This document shows, in pieces, positions 11,266-23,393 of a stretch of 64,000 bases of DNA. This stretch comes from Torreya grandis (lineage: Eukaryota; Streptophyta; Pinopsida; Cupressales; Taxaceae). Every line of letters begins with the position of its first letter. The first letter of the stretch is position 1. The notes beneath the pieces were generated by a model. The model had not been told where the DNA came from. It ran no database searches and saw only the letters and a program-made list of their open reading frames with translations. The translations under genes and the position numbers were made by a program. The stretch covers positions 326,501-390,500 of the forward strand of contig JARHVA010002372.1 in assembly GCA_037957365.1 (NCBI GenBank), given 5' to 3'.

Positions 11266-12783
11266 TATATATGTTTATGGTCAAAGATTCTTGACTAGGT
11301 TTTGGAGTAGTTAGAAAGTTCTAAGTGGTCATGTTACAAGAGTGAGTTAGAGGATTTAAGCCCTATGTTGTAGTGTATCAAGAAAATATTAATTAATATG
11401 AGGTAATGAATTTTATATAAAATTGATTAAATTGTATTTTTGTTTTATAAATTTTATTTTATGCTTTAGTTGTGCAAGATAAACTTTCTGGGTATGTGAA
11501 GGCCTAACTCTGAGTAGTGTTATTGATGGGGTATAGGTAGTGAATTGGAGTAAAATGTGGTATAGACCTATATGTATATTATAAGGGTTATATTTGAGAT
11601 ATTTTAAAATTAATTCACTCATATTAATATTCTCAATAATTTTCAAGAGGGCTAAGTGTAATGTATGCCTTGAGAAATAATTACATTAGGTTTCTATTAA
11701 GCCTAATGGTGGTTTTGTTCCTTAGGAGTAATGACCAAACTATGTAACAAGTTTTTAATTTTTTAAACATGTGTATTGTCCTATTAAAATATTTATCCAA
11801 GTATTAATATGTGTTTAACTAACCAATATTTGTGATATCAAGAGTTAAGTATAAAGAAAAGGCATAATAGGCCTATTTGGTCTAGTTAAGGAATGCAAGA
11901 ACAAGAAAAGAGTAGAGATCTTAGAGGAGTATAATTAGGTAATTTATAACATCAAATAGGATCAAATTATAAATAATAAATATACATAATAAGTTATAAG
12001 TATGATGAGTAAGGTCATATGACATAATCAAGGCATATGAGCATTATTTGAGCAAAGAAGGGTAGATTTAATTGTTTGAAGAGGTAGTTTGAGAGTGATA
12101 AAGGAGTGATCTTGTGTTTATTGAGATAACATAATATTAATATCATATAAGTGTTATTCATTCATGATATTCAATAAAATATATAGATAAGTCACCATCT
12201 GTTGATTGAGCAACAAAGACTTGTGGAGGTGATCAAGTATGTCTTGGATGAGTTGGTATTTTGTCAATGAGTGAGAATTGCCTTGAAAGATTTTAGAAGT
12301 GTTCTTGAATTTTTTGATTTGGTGTTGATTCACTTAGGTGTTGGGTTCCTCCTTATAATTTAGATATTTCTAAAGGCCTATTTGAGTTGGTGATTGACTA
12401 GTGAGGGGTTGGTACTCCTTGTGGGGTTGGTGCCTCACTAAATATTGATTCATTGCTTATAGGACTATAGTTCAAGTGGTTTTTCATTGGGGTTTATCTC
12501 ACATGAGGGTTTTACACATATATATTGTGTTAATGTGTTGATATATTGCTTCACTTTTATGTGATTTTTTCTCTATCCATTTCTTGATCTCTATACTAGT
12601 TTGAAAGGTTAATCATGTTAAGTAGAAAGAAAGGATTGTTTTAGGACACCGATTCATCTCCCCCCTCTCATTGGTTGTGCTTCCAAAAAATGTGAGTCAA
12701 AATAATATGTAAATTTATGGTATTATATACCCCTAATGCCTATGGATACTAGCAATTCATTTTAATAATTAGGGGATTATGAA

Positions 12784-13560
12784 ATGAGATCATTGGTTAA
12801 ATTTGACCACATCTCAAATCTTATTCATCTAGGTATAATTTATTTATCATTTAAATGTAGTATTATTTATATTAGTAGTATCTTAATTTTTTCCTATATG
12901 TCCTTAAAAATGTATTATATTTTAAATGGAAATAAAATTTTTATAGTAATTTCATCTAAAGATAATGATGAGGGAACAAACCACTACATGTATTGTTATG
13001 TAGAGATAAAAAAAATAACCACAACTATCATGGATGGAGAAGACCTAATTTATCCCATTGGATCCATGGTGGTTACTAGAACTTGGATTCATAGATACTA
13101 TCATAAAAAATTAAGACAATGGTTATTTAAGGACTTTGAAACACATAGGGTGGTGATTCATTATTAAAATTTGGTTATCACCTAAAATATTCAAATGATC
13201 CAATATTTTGGAAATCCTATAAAAAAAAAACTTTGTGGAAAGTTCATGAATATGAGTATGAAGTGATTCTTGAAATGCTTTAAAATAGAGTTGATCCTAA
13301 AGGTGTATTAGATTACTTTGGTAAGGTTAGTATTCAATGCATCTATAATTTCAAATTACTAAAATTAATTTATTTGATTTAATTTATTTTAATTTTAAAT
13401 TATTTTATTATTATGTGTTAATTTTTATTTAATTTTTTTATTAATAATTTTAATGTAGATTAGTGGTACCAGATTAACTTCCACATTTCCATGTTTGGTC
13501 CAAGAATAGAGAAGATTATCTTCTTAAAATAAATAGAATCCATAATCATTGAAACCCTAC
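12784..13560 (+). pseudogene. Unidentified coding relic with a possible intron
   Basis: An open frame of 127 codons (12,784-13,167) ends in a stop, but the coding signal continues in a shifted frame to about 13,320 ('EYEVILEML', then 'NRVDPKGVLDYFGK' after a stop). The best-looking part is 'DGEDLIYPIGSMVV' and 'WLFKDFETHRVVIHY'; the N-terminal 60 residues are hydrophobic and AT-driven and may not be coding. At 13,321 a good donor (GTAAGG) and at 13,457-13,458 an AG after a T-rich tract could bound a 138-bp intron, with 'SGTRLTSTFPC' beyond. I do not recognise the family. It may be a host gene fragment or part of an unknown element. It is flanked by segment B and the copia 5' LTR. Confidence 0.4.
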
Positions 13561-13575
13561 ATTATTCCTTTAAAT

Positions 13576-15685
13576 TTTTGGTTATATGATTTTAATTGAT
13601 GTCAAAAGGGAGATAGTTAGAACTATAGATGTCATTGATGTCAAGAGAATTAGGTAGAATTGATGGAAAGAAGAGCATGTTTTAAAATTACATAATATAA
13701 GTTGTAATATTATCATATAAAGTTGTCATGATTTTATAGAGACAATTTTTAGAACATTTATAGAGAAATTAATAGAATATATATTATGGGTTTTTCAATT
13801 ATATCTCATATGTATGGTTCATAGGTTCATATGAAGAGAAATAAGCTTAGAAATGATTTATCTTTACTATCAACCATTACAATGATTTCTCACTAAAACC
13901 CTAAGGTTTTTAGTCATGGCATTCATAGGCACTTCTATTTATTTGTTGACTAGATATAGGTAGGAATTGATCACTTAAGTTATAACTTAAGACTTCCTCA
14001 TCATTTTGTAACTGACCCCTTCAACCTAGTGATTACTAGCTTGGAGTAGTGATCAAAGAATTTAATATTCCTAAGTTCTTGACTTAGGAATTATTTGAGC
14101 TTGATTAATGTTTAGCTATAAATTATATGATGAATTTCCAATAATTTTTAATAAATTTAATATGTCAAAGGTACCTAAGAGTGAATTCATGAGTTCCAAG
14201 AGTCATAAGTGCAATGACTAATAATGTACAAAATGCACATGAGAGTGCCAAGTGTCACAAGCATGGGGATTGATAATGTATAGAAAGAATTCATGAGTTA
14301 TAAGTTTCAACAACATGGGTAATGATAATATGTAAAAGTCACATAAGAGTGCCAAGTGTCACAAGCATAGGTACTAACAATAATGTACAGAAGGCATGTG
14401 ATGGTGCCAAGTATCACATTCATGGGAGCTTATCAGATAGACATCCAATAAGCATATCAATCTATTAGAGGATCTAATGGTGAAAATTTGATAATTAAAT
14501 TAAGATCAATAAATCATGTGGTGTAAAATAGGTCAAAGTGTCTAATGTTTAGCGAGTTAAAAATCAATCTAGATCGATGATGTGTATGTGTTCCAAAGTA
14601 TCAAGAAGTATAAAGATGAGATCAAGAGCTCAATTTTTAATGATAAATAGAGGTAAATTCTATAGTAATTTTGACTATCTAAAAACATGTGGGATCTTGG
14701 ATCAAAATATCAATATATGTACTTTAAAGTTAAAACATTAAATTTCAAAAGCTCATAAAGATCTAATGGAACACATGAACCTGTCATAGCTTGATCTAAC
14801 AGTTGTATTTTAAAGTTATGAAAACTAAATGAGGATAATTGGATCATGGTGAAAAAATTAATATCAATGGTTAGAATTTAAAGATATGTTCATCTCAATG
14901 GTCAAGTAAGGGAATACTCAGGAAAGATGCATTATATGACATGGAGAATGATATAGATCACTATGATCGATCTAAATTATGTAATATGGAATGTGAATCA
15001 AATATTAAACTTGATATATGATAAATATAGTAAAAGATAGAGAATTATGGTGGTGGTGCATGAATTTAAGAAGAAAGAAACTTTTAGGATCATGATGTGT
15101 TAACAATTAAGTGTGAATGTAGAGAAGATGTAAGATCTAGATCCAATACATATATACATCATATAGGAAATACACTATGTGTTTATAAGAAAAGAGTTTA
15201 ATTAAGAGGGAGAGATATATATTAAGAAAGATGTAGAGTAGAGAATGAGTAGTTATATAATAGGTCTATAACATAGAATTGGATTCTTTTTGAATCAATT
15301 TTGTAATCTAGAGTTATAGCTCCATAATAGATCTGATTGGTAGGTGCCATCAGAAGAGCTTAGTTAGTGCTCAGTTAGGGAGTAGGTGCTTCTTTAGATT
15401 AGGTACTCCTAAATTAGGGGATTGGTGTCTCCTTAGGATTGGTGCCCTTAAACATTATAACCAGTGAGGTTTTGATTATGAGGCTAGATTATAACAATAT
15501 ATTCTAGCATCTATTCTCATTGTGGTTTTTCCCATATTGAGTTTGCCATATACATTGAGTGTTGTGTCTATTTGTGTATGTGTGATCCCTACATATAATT
15601 TTTAATTTACATTAAAATTATAAAAAGAAATTTTTTAATCAATCTACTGATTCACCCCCTCTCAATAGATAATTATGTTTCAACA
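13576..15685 (+). repeat. Copia element 5' LTR
   Basis: Pairs with 21,284-23,393 along its whole length: shared blocks include 'GATGTCATTGATGTCAA', 'TCATATGTATGGTTCATAG', 'CAGTGAGGTTTTGATT' and the terminal C-rich 'TCACCCCC'. It ends with CAACA two bases before the primer-binding site. The expected TG start is decayed (TT or TG at 13,576-13,580). Confidence 0.85.
14165..14430 (+). repeat. About 62-bp subrepeats in copia 5' LTR
   Basis: Four diverged units, each containing GTGCCAAGTGTCACA-like text followed by an 'AATGTA' block. The corresponding array is in the 3' LTR at 21,880-22,130, so it predates insertion of this copy. Confidence 0.8.
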
Positions 15686-15687
15686 AT

Positions 15688-15699
15688 TAGTATTAGAGC
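15688..15699 (+). other. Primer-binding site (tRNA-iMet type, decayed)
   Basis: TAGTATTAGAGC matches the canonical plant copia PBS TGGTATCAGAGC at 10 of 12 positions and sits two bases after the 5' LTR end. It would prime minus-strand synthesis from initiator tRNA-Met. The two differences are transitions. Confidence 0.85.
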
Positions 15700-15744
15700 C
15701 ATGTTTTCTTAGAAGAATATTAATCAACATATTTAGATCTTCGA

Positions 15745-17200
15745 TGGTAAACACAGATTTCTAGTCAAGAAGGTTCTTCCTTAAATAAATCACCTCTCTT
15801 TGATGGATCAAATTATGAATTTTAGAGCATTAGAATGGAAGCATATTTATATTCATTAGGGTTTGATGTATGGATGTCTATTGTAAATGGATATATAATT
15901 CCTACTACAACTCCTACTGATTAGGCTACCAAGAAAGAATATGAGAGAAATGCCAAGGCAAATAATGTTATCCTTTATGGATTGTCTAACTTAGATTTTA
16001 TTAAATTCATGCATTATCAAACTGCACATGATGCATGGAACAATTTAAATATAATATATGAAGGTGATGATAAGGTAAAGCAAGCCAAGCTATAAACATA
16101 TATAGGTAAGTTTAAAAGTATTAAAATGAATGAAGAAGAGAAAATTATAGACTACCTCCTTAGAGTAAATGAAATATTCAATGTAATTAGAGGCATTGGA
16201 GAAGAGATGAAAGGTTTGATCATTATCAAAAAGGTCTTAATATCTCTACCATCTAGGTATGATTCTAAAATCTCTACAATAGAGGAAGCAAGAGATCTAG
16301 ATAATATCATTGTATATGAGTTTCATGGATCCCTGATATCCTATGAGATGAGAATGGGAGAAGCAGATGCTTTCAAGAGAGAATTTGTATTCAAAGGATC
16401 CAAACAAGTAAAAGTAAAAGCATATGCATCTATATTTTAAAAGATTGATGAAGAAGAATACTTTGTTTAAAAACTAAGAAGAGGGTCTATAAAATACAAA
16501 GGGAAGTTACCCTTTAAATACTTTAACTGTGGTAAGGTAGGACATTTTTATACTAAATGTCCTTATAACAAAAAGGATAACTCTAAGAAAGAAGAGGATA
16601 GTAAAAATATGAAACCCCACTATTCTAATAAGAATAACTTCTTTAAAAATAAGAAGGGATTTCACATAAAATAAGGTAGTGATTCATTGGATGAGTGTGA
16701 TAGCTCAGATGATGACCATGATTGTGTTTTTATGGCTCAGGAGAAATGGATCTATAGGGTGAACTCATTTTTACTCTAGATGAAATTGAGAAGTTGAGAA
16801 AAGAGAACTCAAAGCAGAATAAATAGGCACAAAAGGATATTAAAAAAGTATCTAAAAGTCTTGAAAAATCTAATTAGATGGTTGTTAGCTTAAAGACATA
16901 AGTGAAAGAGGCTAAAATAATAGAATATGTATTCAAATTTGAACTATAATCTAAATATAATTAATGAATGAACTTAGAATAAAAAATAGTGTCTTTGAGA
17001 AAAGAACTTGAAAAAACTAAAGAACAAATAGACAAAGGTCTAAAGATAAAAGGAGGTTTAGAAATTCTTGATGAATTAATCAAATCTTAAAATCCATCAA
17101 AAGATCAATATGGTATTGGTTTTAAAAAATTAAAAAGTCCCATAACCATTACATATGCAAACTTATATGAGAAATTCAAAGCAAAATGAGAATCAAGAAC
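15745..17200 (+). pseudogene. Copia gag relic
   Basis: Translatable blocks: 'LFDGSNYEF' and 'VWMSIVNGY' (start of the UBN2-type gag), then the open stretch 16,126-16,440 with 'EEEKIIDYLLRVNEIFNVIR' and 'VLISLPSRYDSKISTIEEAR', the classic copia gag helix pair. A Cys-His knuckle follows at 16,519-16,565 (Y-F-N-C-G-K-V-G-H-F-Y-T-K-C), in which the first Cys is changed to Tyr. Downstream (16,780-17,130) is a Lys/Glu-rich, coiled-coil-like part ending in 'ILDELIKS' and 'DQYGIGF', a signature region of SIRE/Maximus gag. Stops interrupt it at many points (for example after the first blocks and at 16,438). Gag would form the particle and bind RNA. Confidence 0.8.
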
Positions 17201-17384
17201 AAAGAATGAAAAATCTTGAAAGAATGCCTACAGAGATACAAAGATAGATACAAGCACTACTGATATGACAAAAGTTGAAGGAAAAAATAAGTTTGAAGAA
17301 AATAAGAAGAACATTGAGTCAATATCTACAAACTCAAGGAATATGTAGAAGATAAAGGTAGTTGATGTAGATGGTTACATAAGG

Positions 17385-18191
17385 GTGAAAGACTTGAAGA
17401 AGCTAGAGTTAAGAAGATTTCCTCATCTTGCACAAAGAAATGTTATGACTAGGTATTCCTCATTTTTCTATGGTTATTATTATACATATAATAAGTTTTG
17501 TCATAGGGATAGTGAATTTAGGGTTATACCTAAAAGGAGAATAAACCTTATAAATAGAAATTCATTTGTATACTTATTATATACAACTATAATATGTTAT
17601 AAATATAATAATTTTGGTCACATATCTAAATAATGTAGAATAAACTTTTTAAGATCAAAAATACAAATTGAAAAGAAAAACATGTCTAACATTGTGAACA
17701 AAGTTTCACAAGTCTCTAAAAAAGAGAAAAATAAGCCAAATAAGAAACCTAAGGACATGTGGAAAGTAAAAGATTAGAAAGGTGCACAATCTATGATTGC
17801 TCAAACTGCACTCCATGTCAAGGAACATAATTTGTGGGTAATGAATAGTGGTTGATCAAAACACATGATTAGTGACAATAAAAAGTTCATCAAACTAATT
17901 AAATACAAGGAAGGATTTGTCAGCTTGGGAAACAATATTGCAATAAATATCCATGCTAAAGAAACCTTGAATATAGATGGAAAACTACCTACATATGATG
18001 TCCTTTATGTTAAAGGATTGAAACACAATCTTCTAAGTGTTATCCAAATGTGTGACAATGGATATAAGGTCACATTTAATGTAGAAGGCTATAATATATG
18101 GATATCTAGAAGACTAGTTGCAAAAGATAAAAGAAATGAAAGCAATATTTATAATCTAAGTGAAGTGAATGGTAATAGTTTTCTAATATGA
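17385..18191 (+). pseudogene. Copia second zinc knuckle and aspartic protease relic
   Basis: The open stretch 17,385-17,633 ends in 'CYKYNNFGHISK' followed by a stop and 'CR', a second Cys-His knuckle typical of SIRE-like elements with one Cys changed to Tyr. After a Lys-rich linker the protease active-site block reads 'LWVMNSG-SKHMISD' near 17,834-17,876: the catalytic Asp is Asn and the usual Cys codon is TGA. The rest of the domain is open at 17,865-18,191 ('LGNNIAINIHAKETL', 'VLYVKGLKHNLLSV', 'KVTFNVEGYNIW'), a normal-looking protease C-terminal half. Loss of the Asp makes it inactive. Confidence 0.85.
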
Positions 18192-19040
18192 AATATTGAT
18201 GAGAGTTGGTTATGGCATAGAATAATGGATCATGTAAACTTTGATAACCTAGTAAAAATTATCTTAAATAAGTGTGTTGGACATATGCCTAAGATAACCA
18301 AACTTGTAGACATTACTTGAAAGGAGTGTTAGCAAGGCAAGCAAAACAAGAGTCATATTAGAAACAAAGAATTATTCAACTGCAAAGCCTTTAGAGTTAG
18401 TTCATACTGATATTTGTGTCCCTAAAAATCCAAGGGGATCCAAAGGAAAAAGATACTTCATGATGGTAGTCTATTATTACTCAATAATGACATGGGTAAC
18501 CTTTTTGAAGGATAAGTCTCAGGCATTTGAAAGATTCAAGATCTTTAGGGCCATGGTGGAGAATGAGATTGGACAAAAAAATGATTAAGATATGATAGAT
18601 GTGGAAAATTTACCTCAAATGAGTTCATATAGTACTATGAGAAGCATGGAATCAAAAGGCATTACTTTGTAGCAAGGACTCCATAATAGAATGGTGTTAT
18701 TGAAAGAAAGAATATAACAGTCAAGGAAATGGCCAAAACAATACTAAAAGAGGTCAAGTTACTTGATGGATACTTGAGATAAGTAGTACAAACATTAGTA
18801 TATATCCTAGATAGAGTTATAATAAGGGTAAATAGTGATAAAACCCCCCTATAAACTATGGTATGGAAGACCTACCTTTGTTAAGTATTTTAGAGTGTTT
18901 GGTAGCAAATTATGCATCACGAGAAAAGAAGACAAATTTGGAAGCTTTGTGATGAAGGAATACTTATTGGTTATTTCATCCAAAGAAAAGCCTACATATG
19001 TTACAATAAAAGGATATAGAATATTGTGGAGAGTATAAAT
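18192..19040 (+). pseudogene. Copia integrase relic
   Basis: The GAG-pre-integrase zinc-binding part starts with 'WLWHRIMDHVNFDNLVKI' and continues with a degenerate C-x2-C ('KECQQGKQ'-like with a stop). The catalytic core is recognisable with frame changes: first Asp in 'LVHTDICVPKNP' (18,398-18,432), second Asp region 'RYDRCGKFTSNEF' (18,586-18,627), and the Glu in 'NGVIERKN' (18,693-18,716). 'FRVFGSKLCI' in 18,835-19,038 corresponds to the usual 'LRVFGCKCY' block. All three catalytic acidic residues can be read, but not in one frame. Downstream (19,026-19,217) is an acidic linker. Confidence 0.8.
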
Positions 19041-19337
19041 GTAAAGGATAAAGAAGGCTTAAAACATGTTAAATTTGAGAGAGAAAACTATAAAGAAGAA
19101 TCAGATTCTGAAGAGGAAGTAGCTAATGAAGATCCCAAGGAAATAAATGAAAAGGCACCTGAAAGATTTGTTCAAAAGGATCATCCCATAAAGCATATCA
19201 TTTCCAATAAAAATTAAGGAGTTAAGACAAAGAGAAGAGTTGTAATGAACAAGGAGCAAGTAAGTTTTCCTCTAATATCTAAAATTGAGCCTATGAACTA
19301 TGTTGAAGCTAGAAAGGATGAAAATTGGTGAAAAGCC

Positions 19338-20000
19338 ATGGAAGAAGAACTAAGCCAAATTGAGAATAACAAAACTTGGGAATTAGTTTCAAGACCTTTA
19401 AACAATAATTTAATAGGTACAAAGTGGGTCTTTAGAAAAAAACTCAATGAGGATGGAACTATTATAAGGAATAAGGCCATATTGGTGTGCAAAGGATATG
19501 CACAAGTTGAAGGTATATATTTCGAGGAAACATTTTCTCCAATTACTAGATTGGAATCCATAGTAATGTTTTTAACATTCTCTATTTATAATAAATTAAA
19601 AGTCTATCAAATGGATTTTAAGTCTAGTTTCTTGAATGGGAACCCAGAAGAGGAAGTATACATAGAATAACCTAAAAATTTTCAAACGTTAGATGAATAA
19701 TATTATGTTTATATATTTAAAAATTCTCTTTATGGTCTAAAATAGGCACTAAGAGCATGATATTCAAGATTAGACCAATACCTAAAAAAATAAGGATTCA
19801 ATAAAGGATGTGCAGACAATAATCTGTACTTTAAATTATAATGTGAACATATATTAATTATTATTGTATATATAGATGATATCATTTTTGGTAGTAGCAA
19901 TAATAGAATGTGCAAAGAATTTGCTACTCAAATGTGAAATGAGTTTGAGATGTCTATGCTTGGAGAAATTTATTTTTTCCTTGGTTTATAGATAACATAA
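19338..20000 (+). pseudogene. Copia reverse transcriptase relic
   Basis: The open frame 19,338-19,670 carries 'NKTWELVSRP', 'GTKWVFRKKLNEDGTI', 'KAILVCKGYAQVEGI' and 'YQMDFKSSFLNG', the start of RVT_2. In the last block the usual catalytic context V-D-V-x-x-A-F-L-N-G is present as M-D-F-K-S-S-F-L-N-G. After stops, 'NSLYGLK-ALRA' follows, and the catalytic YIDD ('VYIDDIIFGSS') is intact at 19,869-19,880. Stops at 19,669 and several later codons interrupt the frame. Confidence 0.9.
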
Positions 20001-20045
20001 ACTGATGAATGGATATTTATATGTCAAACCAAGTATGCTAAGGAA

Positions 20046-20830
20046 ATGCTCAATAATTTTGGAATGGAAAATATCAAACTAGTAGGTACTCCCATGATAA
20101 CTGGATGTAAGTTGAGAAAAAAAGATGAGTCCCTTGATGAAAATCAAAATTTGTATAGATCAATAATAGGTATCTTGTTATACCTAAATGAATCAAGACT
20201 AAATATCATGAAAGAAATATTCATGGTTGTAATATTTCAAACTACTCCTAAAGAATCACATGTCAATGCAGTGAAAAGAATCTTTAGATATATCAAGAGT
20301 ATAATTGATTATGGCCTATGGTATCCTAAAGATGAAGATTTCACTTTTACATCATATATAGATGTTGATTGGGTAGGAAGTGTGTATGATAGAATAATCA
20401 CTAGTGGTGGTGAATTTTTCCTTGAAAACAAAATTGTTTCATGGATGAGAAAAAAGCAAGAGTCAATGACTCTTTCTATAGTAGAAACAGAGTATGTTGC
20501 ATCAGTAACATGTTGCACTCAAATCTTGTGGATGAAGGAAACAATCAAAGACATAAAGGTAGAATAAAAATCATCTATCTGTATTATTTTTGAAAATTTA
20601 GGTGCTATTAACATATCAAATAATCCAATGATGCACTCAATAACTAAGCACATATCAATCAAGTATCACTTTTTAATAGAAAGGGTTGTAGATCAAGAGG
20701 TCACAATGGAATATGTGCCAACTCAGGATCAAGTTGCATACATATTCACCAAACCTCTTCCCAAGGAATAATTTGAGTATCTAAGACAAAATTGGGAGTG
20801 GTGTCTCCTACATCACATCACTAGATCCTA
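20046..20830 (+). pseudogene. Copia RT C-terminus and RNase H relic
   Basis: Open for 173 codons (20,046-20,567): 'KYAKEMLNNFGMEN' and 'YRSIIGILLYL' belong to the RT thumb/connection, and 'AVKRIFRYIKSIIDYGLWY' leads into RNase H with 'YIDVDWVGSVYDR' (D-A-D-W-A-G-like), 'SGGEFFLENKIVSWMRKKQ' and 'SIVETEYVA' (catalytic E). After a stop at 20,565 the tail continues with 'KHISIKYHFLIERV' and 'IFTKPLPKE', the usual copia C-terminus. It is one of the better-preserved stretches in the element. Confidence 0.9.
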
Positions 20831-21263
20831 ATAATAGGGCATGAGTATAGGAGGAGGATAATAGAAACTTTGTCAATCCCTAGAATAAGAGAGAAAAGAC
20901 AAATCAGCTATGTATATTTTTGCAAATTTATAATGATTTGATGGTTTCATATTCTTGTAAAAACTCCATTTCTGATAAAGGGGGAGAAAATTTTGGACAA
21001 ATAGTGAGAAAGTTGGAGTCCCTTTGCCATTGATGTCAAAGGGGATAAAAAGTACAAATAATCTCTGTAAAAGATTTATGTTTATTAAATAAGGACCAAA
21101 TCATGTGTCCAAGGTGTGTTTAGTAAAATTTTATATTTCCTAAGGGGGATAGAGTTTGGTATGAATATATTCATCTCACATTCATTAGAATCCAATACAA
21201 GTTTAGTCAATGTCAGAGAAGGAGCAAAGAATGTATTATAAGATCAGAGCATTTATTTTGCCA
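20831..21263 (+). other. Copia 3' untranslated spacer with extra purine tracts
   Basis: Non-coding interval between RNase H and the LTR. It holds three polypurine-tract-like sites (20,976-20,990; 21,038-21,051; 21,141-21,152), one embedded in 'GCCATTGATGTCAAAGGGG', a phrase repeated just before the 3' LTR and again inside the LTR start. Confidence 0.75.
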
Positions 21264-21283
21264 TTAATGACAAAGGGGAATAT
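21264..21283 (+). other. Copia polypurine tract
   Basis: ACAAAGGGGAA directly upstream of the 3' LTR, the expected plus-strand primer for copia reverse transcription. Confidence 0.75.
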
Positions 21284-23393
21284 TATTGGTAATATAATTG
21301 TCATTTATGTCAAAATGGAGATAGTTATCACTATGGATGTCATTGATGTCAACAGGATCAAGCAAAATTTATGAGAGAAGAACATGTTTTACAATTTCAT
21401 AGTATAATATGAAAATTGTCATACAAAGCTATCATGCTTTTACAGAGACCATTTATGGATGATTTATAGAGAAACTAATAGAATATATATTATTATTTTT
21501 TCAATTAAATCTCATATGTATGGTTCATAGGTTCAAATGAAGAGAAATGAGTTTAGAAATGATTTGTATTTGATCTTGGACATTACAAGGGTTTCTCAAT
21601 AAAACCTTAAGGTTTCTAGGCATGGAATTCATTGGAATTTCTATTTTTATGTTGAATGGATATAGGCAAGAACCACTCTCTGAAGTTATAACTTAAGCCT
21701 TCCTCATCATTGTGCAACCAGCCCCTTTGACCTAGTGATTACTAGCTTGGATAAGTGATCAAAGACTTTAATATTCCTAATTCCTCAAATTAATAATCAT
21801 CTAATATTGATCAATGGTTAGTATTAAATCATATGATGAAGATCCAATGATGAGTAGCAAAGTCAATCTGTTAAAGGTACCCGAGAGTGAACGTACAAGT
21901 GTCAAGTGTCACAAATGAGGGGAATAACAATGTGCATAAGGTATGAAATAATTCCAAGTGTCACAAGTGTAGGGACTAACAATGTCCAAAAGGAATACGT
22001 GAGTTCCAAGTGTCATGAGGGAAAGGACTTATAATATGCAAAAGGCACATGATAGTGACAAGTGTCACAAACATGGACACTAATAAAATGTGCATAAGTA
22101 ATGTGAGGGTGCCAAGTGTCACATTCATGGGAGATTTTTAGATAGAGATCCAATGAGTGTATTAATTTTTTAAAGGATCTAATGGTGATTACATGATCAT
22201 GAAATGAAGATCAATAGAGTGTTTGAATTCAAAGAGGTCAAAGTGTTTAATGTTTAATGTGTTAAAGACCGAGCTAGATTGATAAAGCATATGTGTTCTA
22301 AAGTATTAGGAAGTAGTGATATGAGATCAAGTGCTTGAAATTTAATGATAAATAAAGGTAAATTCCATTCTATTTTTGAAGATCTAATGTCATAAAGGAG
22401 ATGGAATCAAAAGATCAATAGTTGCACATTAAATTTGAAATGTTAAAGTTAGGAAGATCTAATAGAGTGTGTGAACCTGTCAGAGCTTGATCTAATAGCT
22501 GCATTTTAAAGTTGAGAAAATTGAATGAGGATCATTGGATCATGGCATGAAACTTAAGATCAATGGTTATAATTTAAATATATGTTCATCTCAATAATCA
22601 AGGAATGGAACACTCAAGAAAGATGCATTATATGACACAAAGAAAAATATAGATCATTATGATTGATCTAAATTATGTAATATAGTATGTGCATCAAAAA
22701 TAAAAATTGATGTATGTTAAATATAATAAAAGAGATATAATTATGGTGGTGATTAATGTATTCAAGAAGTGGTGAACTTATAGGATCATGATGTGTTAAA
22801 GACTAAGTGTGAATGTAGAGAAGATGTGAGACCTAGATCCAATACATATATACATCATCTAGGAAATACACTATATGTTAAGAAGAAAAGAGTTGAATTG
22901 AGATAGAGATAAAAATAGGGTAAGAGATATGTATGGTAGAGAATGAGTAGTTATACAACAATTCTATAATATAGAATAGGATTCATTTTTTAATCAATTT
23001 TGTAATTTGAAGTTGTAGCTCAATAATAGATATGATTGGAAGGTTCCATCAGAAGAGATGAATTTGTGCTCAATTAGGGATTAGGTGCTTCCTTACAGTA
23101 TCTGATATTAAATCAAGGTATTTGTGCTTCTTTAGGGCCATTTCCCTTAAACATTGTAACCAGTGAGGTTTTGATTGTGAGGCTAGATTAAAAGAGTAGA
23201 TTTTAGTAACTATTCTCACCATGGTTTTTCTCATATTGGGTTTTTCATATACATTGAGTGTTGTGTCTATTTGTGTGTGTGTGATATTTACATATACTTT
23301 TTAATTTATATTAAAAATATAAAAGGACTAATTTTAATCAATCTATTGATTCACTCCCCCCCATCGCTTAATAGATAGTTGTGTTCCAATACA
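21284..23393 (+). repeat. Copia element 3' LTR
   Basis: Homologous to 13,576-15,685 throughout, including the subrepeat array (21,880-22,130) and the terminal C-rich block. Ends near 'CCAATACA'. Divergence from the 5' copy is easily visible by eye, indicating an old insertion. Confidence 0.85.

Larger units (their letters stand above)
8838..12690 (+). repeat. Decayed long LTR-like segment B
   Basis: Begins near a TGTTGAGATATATTCC block that resembles a SIRE-like LTR start followed by 'GTTGTCATTTATGTCAA', and ends near 12,690 after 'TTCATCTCCCCCCTCTCA' plus 'GTGCTTCC', close to the terminal text of the copia LTRs (15,650-15,685 and 23,350-23,393). Its second half is homologous to segment A. 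Length (about 3.8 kb) is inflated by a 336-bp palindrome and probably other insertions. No internal coding domain or PBS follows it, so a solo LTR is the simplest reading; start and end are approximate. Confidence 0.5.
13576..23393 (+). mobile_element. SIRE/Maximus-like Ty1/copia retrotransposon, inactive
   Basis: A 9.8-kb plus-strand element with two LTRs of about 2.1 kb, a decayed tRNA-iMet-type primer site, and in order gag, protease, integrase, RT and RNase H (copia order, integrase before RT), then a polypurine tract. SIRE-like traits are the long LTRs, a gag with a K/E-rich segment plus an 'ILDELIKS' block, a second Cys-His knuckle before protease, and a long 3' untranslated stretch with repeated purine tracts. 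Every domain carries stops or frame shifts. The LTRs are visibly divergent (many substitutions and small indels), so the insertion is old. Target-site duplication not convincing. Ends are uncertain by a few bases. Confidence 0.85.
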
